From Mixophyes australis (lineage: Eukaryota > Chordata > Amphibia > Anura > Limnodynastidae), in contig JAVHZZ010000005.1 in assembly GCA_036250195.1 (NCBI GenBank), positions 126,298,098 through 126,362,097 of the forward strand: a stretch of 64,000 nucleotides of DNA. The letters run 5' to 3'. Positions within the stretch are counted from its first letter, which is position 1. Each line of letters opens with the position of its first letter. A program made the position numbers and the translations under genes. Below the pieces are notes generated by a model. It was not told where the DNA came from. It saw only the letters and a list, made by a program, of their open reading frames with translations, and did not search any database. This document shows, one piece after another, positions 34,392-46,190 of this stretch.

Positions 34392-37300
34392 ATGACTGAC
34401 GTCCTTAAAATAGTTTCGGTTAACGCCAAAGGCCTAAATGTTCCAAAGAAACGTTCTCGCACCTTACTTGAGTTTCGTACGGTAGGCACTGATGTTGTTT
34501 TTGTGCAGGAAACACATTTCAAACAAGGGTCCTAACCAGTCTTCCGGGACCGCTATTACTCAAATACGTACTTTAGCAACAACAGCGCAGGCAAAACTCT
34601 TGGTGTGGCCATCCTATTTTCTAAAAGACTCGCATTTACGATCTTTCAGAAAAGTAGGCTTGTAGAAGGGAGAGCCCTTATGATAAAGTGTAAACTCCAA
34701 GACACTATTTATACCTTTGTCAATTTATATTCCCCAAACCAGAGTCAACCTATGTTTCTGGAAAAGGTTTTGGAGAAGGTGGTTGAGCTGGCAGAGGGTA
34801 TTTTGGTGGTGGGAGGTGGTCTCAACTGGTCTCTGCATCCTGATCTTGACACATCCAATAGTGCAGCCAGGTTTCGTGGATCTCTGCATGGGAAGGTAAG
34901 ACGCACTTTACATGATTCTCAGCTGGTCGACACGTGGAGGCTACAGCACCCATCGGTTAGAGACTACACTTTTTTCTCCCACCCACACGGAGTCTATTCC
35001 CGCATTGACTACCTATTTCTCTCCCACAGACATCTCTCCCTTGTTCATTCAACATCTATAGGTCAGGCAACTTGGTCAGATCATGCCTCTATCTCTTTGT
35101 CCCTACACTTAGCTCAACCAAGGGTTAAAGGTTGTTCATGGAGACTTAACGAGCTCCTTTTACAAGACTCCTACTGTAAAGCACAAATCGAACAAGCCCT
35201 TGACGACTACATAGAATTCAATAATACCCCGGAGGTCTCGGCAGTATCAATCTGGTAGGCACACAAGTGTGTCCTTCGTGTTAAAATGATCCAACTAGGC
35301 TCATTTATGAAAAAACAGAAAGAAGCTTTGAAAGACCAGCTTCTCAAAAAATTATCGCTTTAGAGGCCAGACACAAAGCTGCTTTGTCCTCCGAAGTACT
35401 TGCAGAATTGACCAAAGCCAGGACTGCCTTGAATACACTCCTATATGATAGAATAAAACTAGATTTTCAAAAATGTCGCAATCGATACTTCCAATGGGGT
35501 AACAGACCCGGCTCAATGTTAGCAAGGGCCTTGCGGACCCAGAGGGCCAAATCATTCATAGCCATGGTTAAAAATGACAAAGGCAAAGAATGCCAACTTA
35601 CATCAGACATAGCGGCAGGTTTCCACTCGTTCTACTCCCAACTTTACAACATATCAGACAAGACGTTTAGGACAGACTTTCCCAATAGACGTCCCTCGAT
35701 ACTATCTTTCTTACAGGAGATCGCCTTTCCCACTCTTTCAGATGTTGACATAGCCTTGCTGGAACAGCCATTTACCCACGATAAACTGGCTGAAGCAATA
35801 AAATTTACACCTTTAGGTAAAAGCCCAGGCCCCGATGTTTTTTCAATATCTTACTACAAGACTTTCAAACAGAAGCTACTACCCTTGGTGGTGCCAGCCT
35901 TCAACGCTGTTTCAGAGAGCACCCCTTTCTCCACACAATCCCTAGAAGCCCACATCACAGTAATACCTAAAGATGGCAAGGACCCTTCTCTGTGCCCGAG
36001 TTATCGGCCAATTTCCCTACTTAACGTGGACATTAAACTATAGGCAAAACTTATAGCTAACCGCTTGAAGCCCATCCTGCCGGGAATAGTCCACTCTTAC
36101 CAAGTGGGATTCATTCCTGGTCGTGAAGCAAGAGATAACACAACTAAGATTATCGACCTGGTCCATTCGGCAGTGAGCTCTAATACACCCTCTATGTTGT
36201 TATCCACGGATGCCGAAAAGGCCTTTGACCGAATTAACTGGTCATTTCTCGGCTGCATGTTATCCCATATGGGCCTAGGACCAATTGCCCTTCATCGGAT
36301 TTTAGCTCTCTACCGTACCCCTACGGCTCGTATAAAAATTAACGGGTCTCTCTCGGATCCAGTCTTGATAGGAAATGGCACTAGACAGGGGTGTCCACTC
36401 TCACCATTGATTTTTGTACTTTGTTTGGAAGCCCTGGCTAGGGCCATTAGAGCCAACCCTGACATTTCAGGAGTGGTAGTGGGTAAAGTGGAATATAAAT
36501 TAGTGCTTTTTGCAGATGATCTCCTAGCTGTGGTTACCAACCCAATCATTTCAATTCCCAATCTGGTTAAAGAATTCCAACGATTTGGTTCTCTATCCAA
36601 TTTCAAAATCAATTATTCAAAAATGGTGGCTTTAAACTTATCTTTAGCTCCTCGTGTGGTTGAAGGGCTCCAGCAGGCTTTTGCATTCCAGTGGCACCCA
36701 TCACATATTAAATATCTGGGTATACTTATTTCTAAAGATCTGACGCAACTGTTCGACCTTAACTTTAGTCCTCTCATGGCTAAACTTCGTAAGGATCTGG
36801 GAGAGTGGCATAACAAGGCCTTTTCCTGGATAGGTCGTATCAATATTATTAAAATGAACATTCTCCCACGTATTCTTTACCCCCTCCAGACTCTTCCAAT
36901 TCACATACCCAATAAATGGTTTAATGACCTACAGAAATTGCTGAAAGACTTTGTTTGGAGGGGAAAGAGGCCCCGTTTCAAACATGACATTTTATATCGA
37001 CGTTAACACATAGGGGGACTCCAACTTCCACGCTTCCCCTCATACCATAATGCGGTGATGCTGGGAAGGATCCTGGAGTGGTCAAACGCTAATAATGAGA
37101 AGCAGTGGATCATTATTGAAGGATCATACCTTCCTTCCTCACCTCTATTTACTCCATGGTTAAGCAAACTACCTATCATCAGACACCCCATAATTGGTCC
37201 GACCATTTTAGTATGGTCCAGACTTCGGGTCCTTCCACACCTCTCCTCTATTATTTCACCACTGACCCCCTTATTTGATAATCCTCTTTTCCCCCCAGGC

Positions 37301-38227
37301 GTACAAACTGGCCCCTTTAAGACATGGGTGCGTGCTGGGATTACACGTGTCGGCCAGCTGATAAATTCTACCGGTGTGTCCTCCTTTCTTGAGATCCAGT
37401 CCAAGTGGGAGCTTCCGGGATTGGAGATTTGGAGATACCTCCAGATCAAGCACTTCCTGACCTCGGGATTACCTCGTAATGATATAACTAGAGCCCTCAC
37501 AGCGTTTGAAACATGGTGTCTAGCAGATGGCTGTCTTCCCCACCTGCTCTCCAAAATCTACAAACTACTTATAGAAAACCTTTTTAGCTCCATACCCAAA
37601 TTCACCACTGCTTGGCAGCAAGATCTGGGAGAGCAGGTCCGTGAAGCAGGCTGGTTAGCCATTTTTGAGACCACACATGCTTGTTCTGCTAGTGTCTCTA
37701 TAATAGAAACTAATTACAAGGTTCTAACAAGATGGTATAGGTGCCCAGCCCAACTAGCAAACTTTTGCCAGGGTGGTTCTGACTCCTGTTGGAGATGCCA
37801 GAATGCCCAGGGTACTACTATGCATATCTGTTGGGATTGTGAGATACTCAGACCTTTCTGGTCCAAGGTCATGGATGTCTCTGCTGAAATATTATAAGAT
37901 GATGTTCCTGATAGTCCCGCCTTCTAGCTTCTCAACAAGATCGACGTTCCAATTTCCAGGTTTAAAAAAAACATTTTACGTTATTTGATTTCGGCTGCGA
38001 AAGCAGTGATTCCAACCCATTGGAGATCTCCTAACCCCCCAACCATCCGGGAGTGGTTCCAGAGATTGGAGTTTTATAGAGTTATGGATGAGCTTTTACT
38101 TTCATCTGCTGATAAAGTTACTGAATATTACTCCATTTGGAGCCCATGGCTCGAATTCCAGGATTCCGATAAATGTAATCATTTAAACAAACTAGTTCTC
38201 TCACCTACTCTCCTTACTAGGACTTGA
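34392..38227 (+). pseudogene. L1 ORF2 (endonuclease-reverse transcriptase), few lesions
   Basis: ATG at 34392 opens the endonuclease (KIVSVNAKGLN, FVQETHF). In the second endonuclease block the expected GGDFN reads VGGGLNWS, so a catalytic-site residue is altered; SRIDYLFLS and WSDHASISL follow. The RT domain has YRPISLLNVDIKL, STDAEKAFDRINW, GTRQGCPLSPLIF and the catalytic FADD at 36509-36520. The C-terminal part carries CWRCQNAQGTTMHICWDC, a zinc-knuckle-like segment. Lesions: stops at 34533, 35256, 36041, 37004 and 37895, and one frameshift between 35258 and 35384; otherwise the frame is continuous over about 1,278 codons, the normal size. Two of the stops are TAG and two TAA type point changes; the copy is inactive. 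Confidence 0.93.
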
Positions 38228-38447
38228 ATTGTTTATTTACATAATCTGTACTAGGAAACATTGCCCCCCCCTTACCTATCCCCGTCTCTGTCTTTTCCTT
38301 TTTCTCTCTTCCTTCTTCTATTATAACATTTATTTGAATGTGTTATTATGACATTTTTTATTAATGAGGTGGTTTTGTAACTCACTTATCTGTTCTTGTG
38401 AATCTCTGTTGAAACTGCCTTAAAAACTTCAATAAAGATAAATATTA
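38228..38447 (+). terminator. L1 3' UTR and polyadenylation region
   Basis: Short T-rich 3' UTR ending in CTTCAATAAAGATAAATATT just before the TSD. AATAAA at 38431 is the likely polyadenylation signal. Confidence 0.7.
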
Positions 38448-38460
38448 TAACAAGCTTTTT

Positions 38461-38854
38461 ATGGATCTTAGAATGTTGGTAGAAAGTTGTGATTCTAGGA
38501 AACCTACTATACACAAAATCAAATTTATCATCCAGTATTAAGTCCTTTTACCAACAAAGTTTCCAATTCTGTCAAGAAACATTTTTTGGGATCACATGAA
38601 AACTTCCTATAAAACACATTGTCAGTAACAAGTCAGAGTGCCTCATTCACATAATCAGTTCTATTAATTACAACCAACCCCACCCCCCACTTGTCAAATT
38701 TTCATCAGCCATTAAATTCTCAAAGCTTGCTTCTCACCCACCAATAGAATGGACTTGACCTTATATCACGATATAACAAGACCATCTAAATCCTGCTGTC
38801 GAAGTCAGTAAATTGGATAAAGTCATTTCAATTAAAGTCTAGCAAACTTGGTTG
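38461..38854 (-). pseudogene. PLE ORF, segment before RT core (copy A, middle part)
   Basis: Continuation of the PLE ORF on the far side of the L1. Minus-strand text includes VINRTDYVNEALRLVTD followed by FYRKFSCDP, matching the PLE 'ViN...Yi.E.lrqL.d..fY..l..DP' block, then a 'F(Y).HSKIHK' stretch that leads into the L1 insertion site, equivalent to FYYLPKIHK. The upstream region (FIQFTDFDS) corresponds to the PLE N-terminal conserved segment. Several shifts. Confidence 0.75.
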
Positions 38855-39640
38855 TCTTTGTTTGAAAAGATGCGTACGGTACGCATCGACGTACAAGGGC
38901 ACGCTACGGCGTGAAAGGGCGTACGCATCCACTACACGTGGCAGCAACAGTAATTGGTCTTTTACCATACATTCGCACAAACACGCATACTTATAAAATA
39001 GTACACATTAATGGTAGTTGCAACACATAGTCAGTTATGTCGAAATATAGTAGTATTTATATGTTATATCAGAGATACATGCATATTAGTGAAATACACG
39101 GAACGGGTTAAAGGAATAACATCATGAGTGGTATCATAATGAACCTTGTTACATATCCTACTGTTTGGTTCACTCTGCGAGGGAATCGCAGAGTGCATAC
39201 GCAAGTTATGAATGATAGGGAATTATGAACTACTTAAGACTAAGGAATCCTGGCGGGAAGAGCAGAGCATACCCCCTGCAGAGATGACCCCCTCCTTTGG
39301 ATTCCTTAGGATGAACCAGCCAATGATTGACGACCCCTTGGACATTCCTGAGACCCGGACCAATAGATGCAAGCCATACCATCTTCATTGTATTACTGTA
39401 TTTGATTGTGTATATAAGCAGCAGCTTGTGATCCAGAGTGCAGACATCTTGTCCCCAGACTTCAGGATTGAATGACTGCACTGGATCCAGAGCGCCTGCG
39501 ATAAGTAACGGCTGTATTTACTATTACTTCGCTTGAGCATATTTTTCCACTTATTGCGAATAAATCTTTGTGCTTTGGAAACACAAATCGAGGTTCGACA
39601 ATCGTTATTGGTTAGCGACGATACGCACATTAACACTGCT
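38855..39640 (+). mobile_element. LTR-like block, copy 1
   Basis: Aligns with 49895-50575 in the same orientation across GGCGGGAAGA, TATATAAGCAG and GGATCCAG-GCGCCTGCG. It has an LTR-like order: a TATA box at 39411, a presumed start region, then AATAAA at 39559. Ends may be TGTCGAAG (38797) and TTCGACA (39601), an inverted pair, but no TSD confirms this. Both copies lie beside PLE coding sequence on the left, so the block either inserted into a PLE before duplication or belongs to the PLE. Superfamily unknown. Confidence 0.5.
39411..39417 (+). promoter_or_regulatory. TATA box of LTR-like block
   Basis: TATATAA followed by GCAG; the second copy has the same at 50344-50350. An AATAAA lies about 150 bp downstream. 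Confidence 0.5.
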
Positions 39641-40450
39641 TAACAAGTTCACCAAACAGCAACACAGGTCCCTTTGGACTCAACAGGGAAGAATTTGGAT
39701 TTTTTTTCTTAAAACATGTATTAGACAAACCTCTTTTGATAATATTTATAGGTTGAGAAGTTTCCAAATGATCTTTTTATCTTGTTTTAAAAATGTCTTT
39801 TAATAGTAAATTTCCTAATACATTTATTCAGTTTAATAAATAGTTGAAAACCATTATTAATATTTATTGGTGCTAACCCTTAGAGGGTAGATTTAGTTCA
39901 TCTTTTTTCAAACGCTATCTAATAATTTAAAAATATCTTAAAATGGGCTATTTATGACATTATCCTTTATTTTGGAACTCTTTTTTGCTGCTCTCTGCAC
40001 TGTACTTCCTGGCAGTCTCTTTTTCACCCTGGGCTTTCCTAATTTAACTATGAAAGAGTTTTCTTGGGATCTAATTTCTCGCAGATTTTTTTAAAAAAGT
40101 GGTTCCGTTTGTTGTATATCAACCGTATTATATTGATTTGTCAGGTTAATCCTATAATTTTTATGAGAATTGTCCACCATATTTTAGGGGAGGTGGTCCC
40201 TTCTGACTCCAACTTCATACCCTATTATTCAGATTGTCAAACTTATCCCTTTGGAATCATTTTATGTTTAACTCCACCATTTCACTCTCTATTTTACTTA
40301 CTTATTTTTCAGCTCCAGTTCAAGTAGATTAATTTCTATTTTCTGTATGGGCAAAGTTGCTTCTAAACTTTTTAGTCCCTTGTCATCGTCTATCAAAATT
40401 TTCTTTTTCTCAAAGACAATGAATCTCATAAGCACACTCATCTCAAGTAA
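39641..40450 (-). pseudogene. Possible PLE ORF N-terminal part (copy A)
   Basis: Minus-strand text with many stops includes STNKY..WFSTIY near 39830-39890, recalling the PLE 'sFvPT.kfd.fsTi.D..kFvRkl' segment, and a basic stretch KLGKPRVKKRLPG near 40030. Order on the minus strand (N-terminus to the right) is right for the PLE whose later parts are at 38461-38854 and 30393-31257. Identity is weak and the call is tentative. Confidence 0.42.
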
Positions 40451-41056
40451 GAACACTTACCTACAATGCGATACCATTCTTTTACAAAATTTAAAGGATC
40501 CAAAAACTCCTAGCTTTTATTCCTACGCCTCTCAGTGGTCTGTATATTGGGAATCCTGACAGAATGAAATGGCCACAAAATTGAGCCTGCTGTTGTATGC
40601 TTTACACCATTGTTTTGAGGATTTCCACGGTGTTGTTTATATTAACTCAGTATTCAACATCCAGAGACCATGTCTATTACTTCTTCTGAAATTCCCCTCT
40701 TTCAGATGCTCGAAGTGGACATCTCCAACTCCGCTCTCAAATTTACCAAGTCTATTCTTTGCTAATTTAATTACTTAAACACTTTCCCGTCTCTGTTCCA
40801 AGTATTTCTTGCTCCAATACCTACACTGCATCCTCCAGAGACTTCACCTTGCGATAAAGAGGAATAAAGAGGCCAGAAATGGATCCATCCAGCAAACTGC
40901 AAAATTTTGTTTCTCCCAAATCAAATCCTGTTAATTTGCCTCAAACAATTTTATCTGCTGCTGAACAGCAGCTCTTAATAATGTGTCTACAATATTGAAA
41001 TTAACCAAGAACCACTGTGTAGCAAACTCCAGCTTCACAGGTGCTCCACGCCCCCA

Positions 41057-41160
41057 CCTGACCGAGGAGGAGAGATGGCGCAGAAGGACTAATGAAATAT
41101 GTCTCTACCGTGCCAGTGATGCACACTTCTTACAAGACTGTCCACTCCGCAGACCATGAC
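41057..41160 (+). pseudogene. Gag nucleocapsid zinc-knuckle remnant
   Basis: LTEEERWRRRTNEICLYRAS then DAHFLQDCPLRR matches the CCHC knuckle region of vertebrate Gypsy Gag (normally CLYCG..GH....C). The second cysteine reads as arginine here and a stop follows shortly. Downstream, 41259-41716 encodes a repetitive Pro/Ser-rich tail (CPEVPAS, SLQSTPERALSLQSASE), as in the C-terminal region after the knuckle in such Gags. Confidence 0.65.
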
Positions 41161-41871
41161 AGCCTACAAAACTGTCTTCAGTTTAATCTCCTCCTTATGC
41201 CAGAGTTGTTTGCACATCGCTTCCTGTTTCTACATTTCAACCTGTTCTGCTCCCTGGGTTGAGGCCTAATCCACTACCTTCAGCTGCCTGTCCTGAGGTG
41301 TCAGTTTCAGCTGCCTGTCCCGAGGTGCCAGCCTCTGTCTCCTGTTCTGAGGTGCCAGCCTCTGGCACTGCTACAGAGACATTGCCAGTTCAGAGGGGGC
41401 GCTGCCTCTACAGCCTGTTCCAGAGGGGCCACTACCCTTACAGCCTGCTCCAGAGGTGGGGTTGCCCTTACAGTCTGCTGCAGAGGTGGCGTTGACCTTA
41501 CAGCCTGCTCCAAAGAGGACGCTTTCCCTCCAGTCTACTCCAGAGAGGGCCTTGTCTCTCCAATCTGCTTCAGAAATATTGCTGATGGTTCAGCGTGAGT
41601 TGCCACTCAAAACGGTTCAGCCAGAGTTGCCACTCAATACCGTTCAGTCCGAGTTTAATATAGTTTACAAAGGCTTCTACATTGTACACCACTGCATACT
41701 TACATTATCCTCTTAACAGCAGCAATAATACCGTCACGTTTCTCAGTGACATCATTAAGTGCCACCAGCTTCTTCCTACATCGCGATTGGTTGAATTCGC
41801 ATTTGACAACAGTCGTCATTGATAGTGCGTTGGGAAGGAGATGTTTGTCATAAAGATGTCGGGGTAAGTGT

Positions 41872-43269
41872 TGTCAGGATAGTCAGCATCGATATGCTGT
41901 ACCAAAACCTCCTAGATACCCAACAAAAACAAGTGTATTACTTGTTATCCAAATTTACAGTAGAGATTGCCCATGTCGGAATTGTGGTAATTGAAAAAAC
42001 GATTACCACCGATGCTGCTTGCCTCCTGCAGCTCCTCTCTGCTAGGAACTATGTTGGATTTTGCTATTATATGTATCCAGCCTGCAGTACCACTGTTCCA
42101 CCAAAGGGACCACTTTGGTACTTGGATTGTTCTGCTACCTGCTAGAGCTAATCTTGTTACTCTGGAATGCTTAACACCTGTCTCTAGCCTTTAAAAGACT
42201 GTCTATCCCAGTAGCCTTTACAAGTTCATCTGTTGCCATTATCTCTGCTGGTTTTTCTGTGTGTTATCCTTAATTGATCTCTTGGTATTGACCTCTGCTT
42301 ATCCCTCCTTTTTGGCACCACTTCCTGTGACCCCTGACTCAGCATTGTTGTGACTTTGCATCTGCTTCTCCCTGGTATTGTGGTGGACCATCTGGCTTTG
42401 ATATCCCTGGCTTGTCTGACTCCTCTGTTTGTCTGCAGTGTATCGCTCCCCAAGCAATCCAACATCTACAGTCGGTAGAAGCTATCCAGCTATCTGGCTC
42501 TTGTTTCTGCAGTTGTTACACCTTCTGTCTGATCCAGTCTCCCGGTCTGCATGGCGGAGTACTTGGGAGTAATGGACTCCCAAGTACTTTGCCCTGCAGA
42601 CCACTACACTTTCCCTGTCACCCATGATTCCTCCTGTGCCTCATGTCTCCTGAGTTTCCTGAGACCTTATACCTGTGACTCCTCTGGTGCTTTGTGCACC
42701 CTGAGTAACCTGAGTCCCGACATCCGAGTCTCATCCGGTGCCTCATGTTTCCTGAGTATCCTGAGTCTTCACACCCGTGACTCCTCCGGCGCTTCGTGCC
42801 TCCTGACATCCGTGACTCATCAGGTGCCTTTGTGTCTCCTGAGCAACCTGAATTCTCACACTCTTGATTCCTCTGGTGTTTTGTGTCTCCTGAGGATTCT
42901 GAGTCCTGACACCTGTGACTCTTCCAGTGCCTTGTGCCTCCTGAGTACCTGAGTTCTCACACTCATAACACATCCGGTGCCTCGTGCCTCTTGAGTTATC
43001 CAGGTATTCTGAAAACTGTGATTTTATCTGCTTCTCCAGCCTCAGAATCTGACTTGTCATCCGTCCTCTCAGAACTGACTCTTTGAACATTATTATTGTC
43101 TATTCTCTGCATCTGTGGCTTACTTAGTTATCTTTGCTATTACTACCATAACTTGCTGACTTGCACTTACTGCTTATTGCATCCTGAAACCTGTGTAACC
43201 TCTGTTAAATAAAAACCACTATGTTCCACTTACCGTCTTTCAGTGGTCTTTATATTGGGAATCCTGACA
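41872..43269 (+). repeat. 3' LTR, 1398 bp, with a 51-bp array
   Basis: TGTCAGGATAG to GGGAATCCTGACA. A purine-rich GTCGGGGTAAG lies just upstream, as a polypurine tract would. 42625-43000 holds about eight units of 51 bp around CTCCTGAGTAACCTGAGTCC. TTAAATAAAAACC near 43205 is the likely polyadenylation area. Confidence 0.8.
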
Positions 43270-43299
43270 CTAACTTTTAATAGTTTCCCAGCCCTACTA

Positions 43300-43508
43300 T
43301 TTAACACCATGCTTTAGTTTGTTTATTATCATAGATTCATATTTGAAAAATCATCTTTCATATACCCAGATATTAAATTCTCCCTTTATTTGAATACCTT
43401 TCATGTTTATCAATTGCAATATAAATGATTTTGTTAAAAGTTCTGTTCACATGTGAAATATTGGTTCATTTATACCTTTCACCTGTAGAGGGATATTTGA
43501 ATTTAAAA
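43300..43508 (+). mobile_element. PLE copy B 3' UTR, left part
   Basis: 43377-43508 aligns with the reverse complement of about 30290-30410 (CTTTCATGTTTATCAATTG; GGATATTTGAATTTAAA). It resumes at 48389, across the 4.9-kb hAT. Text from 43300 to 43376 is less clear. Confidence 0.75.
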
Positions 43509-43669
43509 TAGAGATGCTCGGGCTTGGTTTTTGGAAAGCTGAGCCCACCCGAAAACACCCGAAAAAACCCTAAAGTACCAAGCTGAGTACGCGCCCTCGG
43601 AACTAAAAACGAGGCACAATGTCATTGTCACGCTGTTGGATCTCACAAGTTTTGGATTCTATAAATACC

Positions 43670-43678
43670 ACTCCATGG
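43670..43678 (+). promoter_or_regulatory. TATA box of hAT promoter
   Basis: TATAAATAC at the position conserved with 11122-11130, followed by the sequence CGCCATTTCACAGA that also follows it in the relatives. Confidence 0.55.
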
Positions 43679-43719
43679 AGATCCTGCGCCATTTCACAGA
43701 AAGACACAGAAGGGGTAGC

Positions 43720-44290
43720 AGGGTTGCTGGCAGTCTCCAGTGCAGTTGGGCAGTTTCATAGCTAGAACAGAAAGAGGAGGGGTAGCAGTTTTCTTCAAAG
43801 TCTCCAGTGACATTCTACAGAGTTATAGCTCACATAGAAACAGGAGAAGTGGCAGTTTTCAGTGGAAGGCAAATTATAGGGCTGGCACTGTTCTTCAAAG
43901 GCTCCAGTGACATTCTACTGTGCCATAGTTAACCCAGAAACATGAGCATTGGCAAGGTTTAAACAGAAATTCTAATAATCGGGCTGGCAGTGTTGTTAAA
44001 AGTCTCCAGTGACATTCTACTGTGCCATAGCTCACCTACAAACAGGAGAGGTGGTAGGGTTCAGTAATGAAACAAAAATTGTAATAATAGGGCTGTCAGT
44101 GTTCTTAAAATTCTCCAGTGACATTCTACCGTGCCATAGCTCATACAGAAACAGGAGGGGTGGTAGTAACATTGTTCTTGTAACTCTCCAGTTTCAGTGC
44201 CGTTGGTCACATAGAAACAGGGGTAGCAGTGTTCTTGTCACTCTCCAGTCTTCAGTCACATTGTTCTTGTCACTCTCCAGTCTCAGTCAT
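43720..44290 (+). repeat. Diverged tandem repeats in hAT 5' region
   Basis: Seven or more units of about 60-110 bp with TCTCCAGTGACATTCTACTG and ACAGAAACAGGAG. They occupy the same place as the 100-bp array of the 10960 element but are not homologous by eye. Confidence 0.75.
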
Positions 44291-44497
44291 GATGATACTA
44301 ATCCCTCTGCTTCATGTGCTAAAGCTTATTTTCAAGTGCATAGTGATTTTAAGTCAGGGAAACAAAAATGTAAAAAAAAAAGCTTGTACCTTTTTAAAGA
44401 AAAAAACACCTCTCTAATAAAGGTGAAAGTTTACTGTAGAGAAACATAAAATTGTCAACATGCCATTCTACCCAAAATATTAACAAGCATACCAGCA

Positions 44498-45172
44498 TCA
44501 GCTTCTCTCAGCTAGATCCCAGTACTTGCAATCTACACTGTCATCATCCTCACCCTCATCAGTGTTAAACTCATCCTTACACAATACTAATTCATGCCCG
44601 CTGGTATCCACCATTACAGAAGTCTCTTTACTTGATGTAATTGCCAGTAATGTCCTTCCCCATGGAATTTGTAGTTTATTTTGCGACTTTTGGGCAATTC
44701 TTTTAGACCAGACCAAATGTCAAAATGTTGTGCTGACTCATCTGCATCACCCCTGGGTGTCTTGCCAAAGAAACTGAGGGAGGATGGGTCATGTACCACT
44801 TGAGCTGTCAGCTTGCCAGGAGCTCATTGCATCTCTTATATCTGGGTCAGTTGCAAAGAAAGGGAAGACATAGCTCTTAAACCTAGGATCATGCACAGTG
44901 GCCAAAATGTAGTGAATCAAGATGTTGATTACTCTCGGATCCTGGCGAATTGTATAAAGTACTTGATCTACAAGTCCTACATAGTTAGAGGAATTACTTA
45001 GTTTCATTGTCTCCTTCAATATCTCTTGCTGCTTTTCAACAAGCCTAATTAGGGGAATCACTTGACTCAAGCTAACAGTGTCTGAACTCACTTCACAGGT
45101 GATTACATAGAGTGGTTTCAGCACCTTGCACAACATGAAAAGAATTCTCCACTGCCCTAGACTAAAGATCAT
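44498..45172 (-). pseudogene. hAT transposase C-terminal part, left inverted arm
   Basis: Minus-strand text in transposase order: SSDTVSLSQVIPLIRLVEKQ, then SNYVGLVDQVLYTIRQDPRV, then the hAT hallmark ILATVHDPRFKSYVFPF, then HFDIWSGLKELPK and an acidic block TDEGEDDDSVDCKYWD. The hAT-C dimerisation part is largely missing. It is in two frames (45172-44789 and 44799-44498). The same protein region occurs on the plus strand at 46166-46722, so the two form an inverted repeat. Broken by stops and shifts. Confidence 0.85.
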
Positions 45173-45480
45173 TCCCCGTCAAATTCTATTCTTCTTGCAG
45201 CAGCTGCAATCTCCTACATTGCAGAATGGCAAAAATGACCCAAATTATTTCAGGATACAGACAGCATCTCCTGCATGGCACTGTCATTTTTTAAGAAAGC
45301 TCGGTACCACCAAGTAGATTGTGTAAGCAAAACAGGGAATGTGATTTAATTCTCCTGGCTGCAATGCTCTCACAATATTAGTGGCGTTATCACAAATGAC
45401 ATATCCTCAGGAAAGTCAAAGCGGAATAAGCCATGTTGCAATGACATACCTTAGTTTTTCAAACAGGTTGTCAGCGGTAT
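45173..45480 (-). pseudogene. hAT transposase middle part, degraded
   Basis: Minus-strand text contains HTADNLFEKLRYVIATW, VICDNATNIVRAL and, after it, IPCFAYTIYLVVPSFLKN, matching the hAT 'DNa.Nmv.al....C.aHtl.L.v' block that carries the second acidic catalytic region. Many stops. Continuous with the arm at 44498-45172. Confidence 0.7.
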
Positions 45481-45523
45481 GCCTCTTAGTGTAGCATGTG
45501 ATACACAAATGTAGGATACCACT

Positions 45524-45715
45524 TTGTATTTGCAACAGGATGAGTGGGATCTTTGTGTAGCTGACAACAGCGCTAATGAGGATGTTGATGAGGATGATGC
45601 TGTTTGTGTAAGTCCTGCACCAGTGGAAGCAGTTCTTGCCAGTGATAAGAAGGCCATTGTTATAAGACCAAAAAATCCACCTCTTATGTGTGCAATTATT
45701 TTTACCCAATCCTGA
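45524..45715 (+). pseudogene. Acidic N-terminal transposase-like fragment
   Basis: DEWDLCVADNSANEDVDED on the plus strand resembles EGEICVGDEGANDDVDDY of the ORF at 12125-12784. It lies in opposite orientation to the transposase text on either side, a sign of rearrangement. Confidence 0.4.
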
Positions 45716-45944
45716 AGACAGTTGTCTAGCCATTTGTAGCATTTGTAAAGCCACATCGACAACACCTTTCTCATCAATATCCTCACTAGTGATGGGAGTT
45801 AGTCCTGCATCCAAGTTGCTAAAGCTAGGCACGTCTCCCCTATCCAGGATAACTCTCTGAAGTATTTTGAGCGTTTGTTCCGCTGCTGCTGCAGCTAGGG
45901 GTGGATCTTCAACCCAGAAGTAGTCTACTAGTAGTTTACAACAA

Positions 45945-46190
45945 TTGACTGTTAAAAAATCCATTGAAAGAGGAAGCAAGAATGAAAGCAGTCACCCAGT
46001 TGCAAAGTGGATTACACACACTATGGCGACTAGGCTAGTATTATATCTGCGTCCAATATCCACAATTAATGCCGCTTGTTTTAGACAGTTAATTGAGGTC
46101 CTGTGTCCCCGTTACCAAATTCCATCACGACACCATTTTGGTAAAAAAGCAATTCCTAAGTATGTCGGACTTGTAGATGAAGTACTTTAA
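45945..46190 (+). pseudogene. hAT transposase N-terminal part, right inverted arm
   Basis: LRPISTINAACFRQLIEVL followed by PRYQIPSRHHFGKKAIPK, the segment that follows the BED finger in ZBED-like hAT transposases. It jumps directly to YVGLVDEVL, which normally lies several hundred residues later, so the catalytic middle is deleted in this arm. Confidence 0.75.

Larger units (their letters stand above)
31271..38447 (+). mobile_element. L1-group LINE, full-length scale, plus strand, 13-bp TSD
   Basis: Inserted into the PLE with a perfect 13-bp duplication TAACAAGCTTTTT (31258-31270 and 38448-38460). 5' end GGGGTGGCGTGGCTTGG, an 1.16-kb 5' UTR, ORF1 (32435-33565, intact frame), an 0.83-kb spacer, ORF2 (34392-38227, one frameshift and five stops), a short 3' UTR and AATAAAGATAAATATTA at the end. 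7177 bp. It is a different family from the minus-strand L1 by protein sequence but shares the 5' start. It is better preserved and so probably younger. Confidence 0.95.
40522..43269 (+). mobile_element. Partial Gypsy element with 3' LTR
   Basis: The last 38 bp of a 5' LTR (40522-40559, CAGTGGTCTGTATATTGGGA then ATCCTGACA) match the end of the full 3' LTR at 41872-43269. Between them are only Gag remnants. TGTCAGGA and TCCTGACA are the LTR ends. pol is absent and the 5' LTR is lost upstream, so this is a deleted copy. It sits between the minus-strand PLE A and the plus-strand PLE B. Confidence 0.75.

Noticed and set aside
37003..37554. Minus-strand frame of 183 codons
   Set aside because: Antisense shadow of the L1 ORF2 C-terminal part.
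45416..45979. Minus-strand frame of 187 codons as a single gene
   Set aside because: Only its last part matches hAT transposase; the rest changes frame relation and orientation relative to the plus-strand acidic fragment, so it is a patchwork in a rearranged element.
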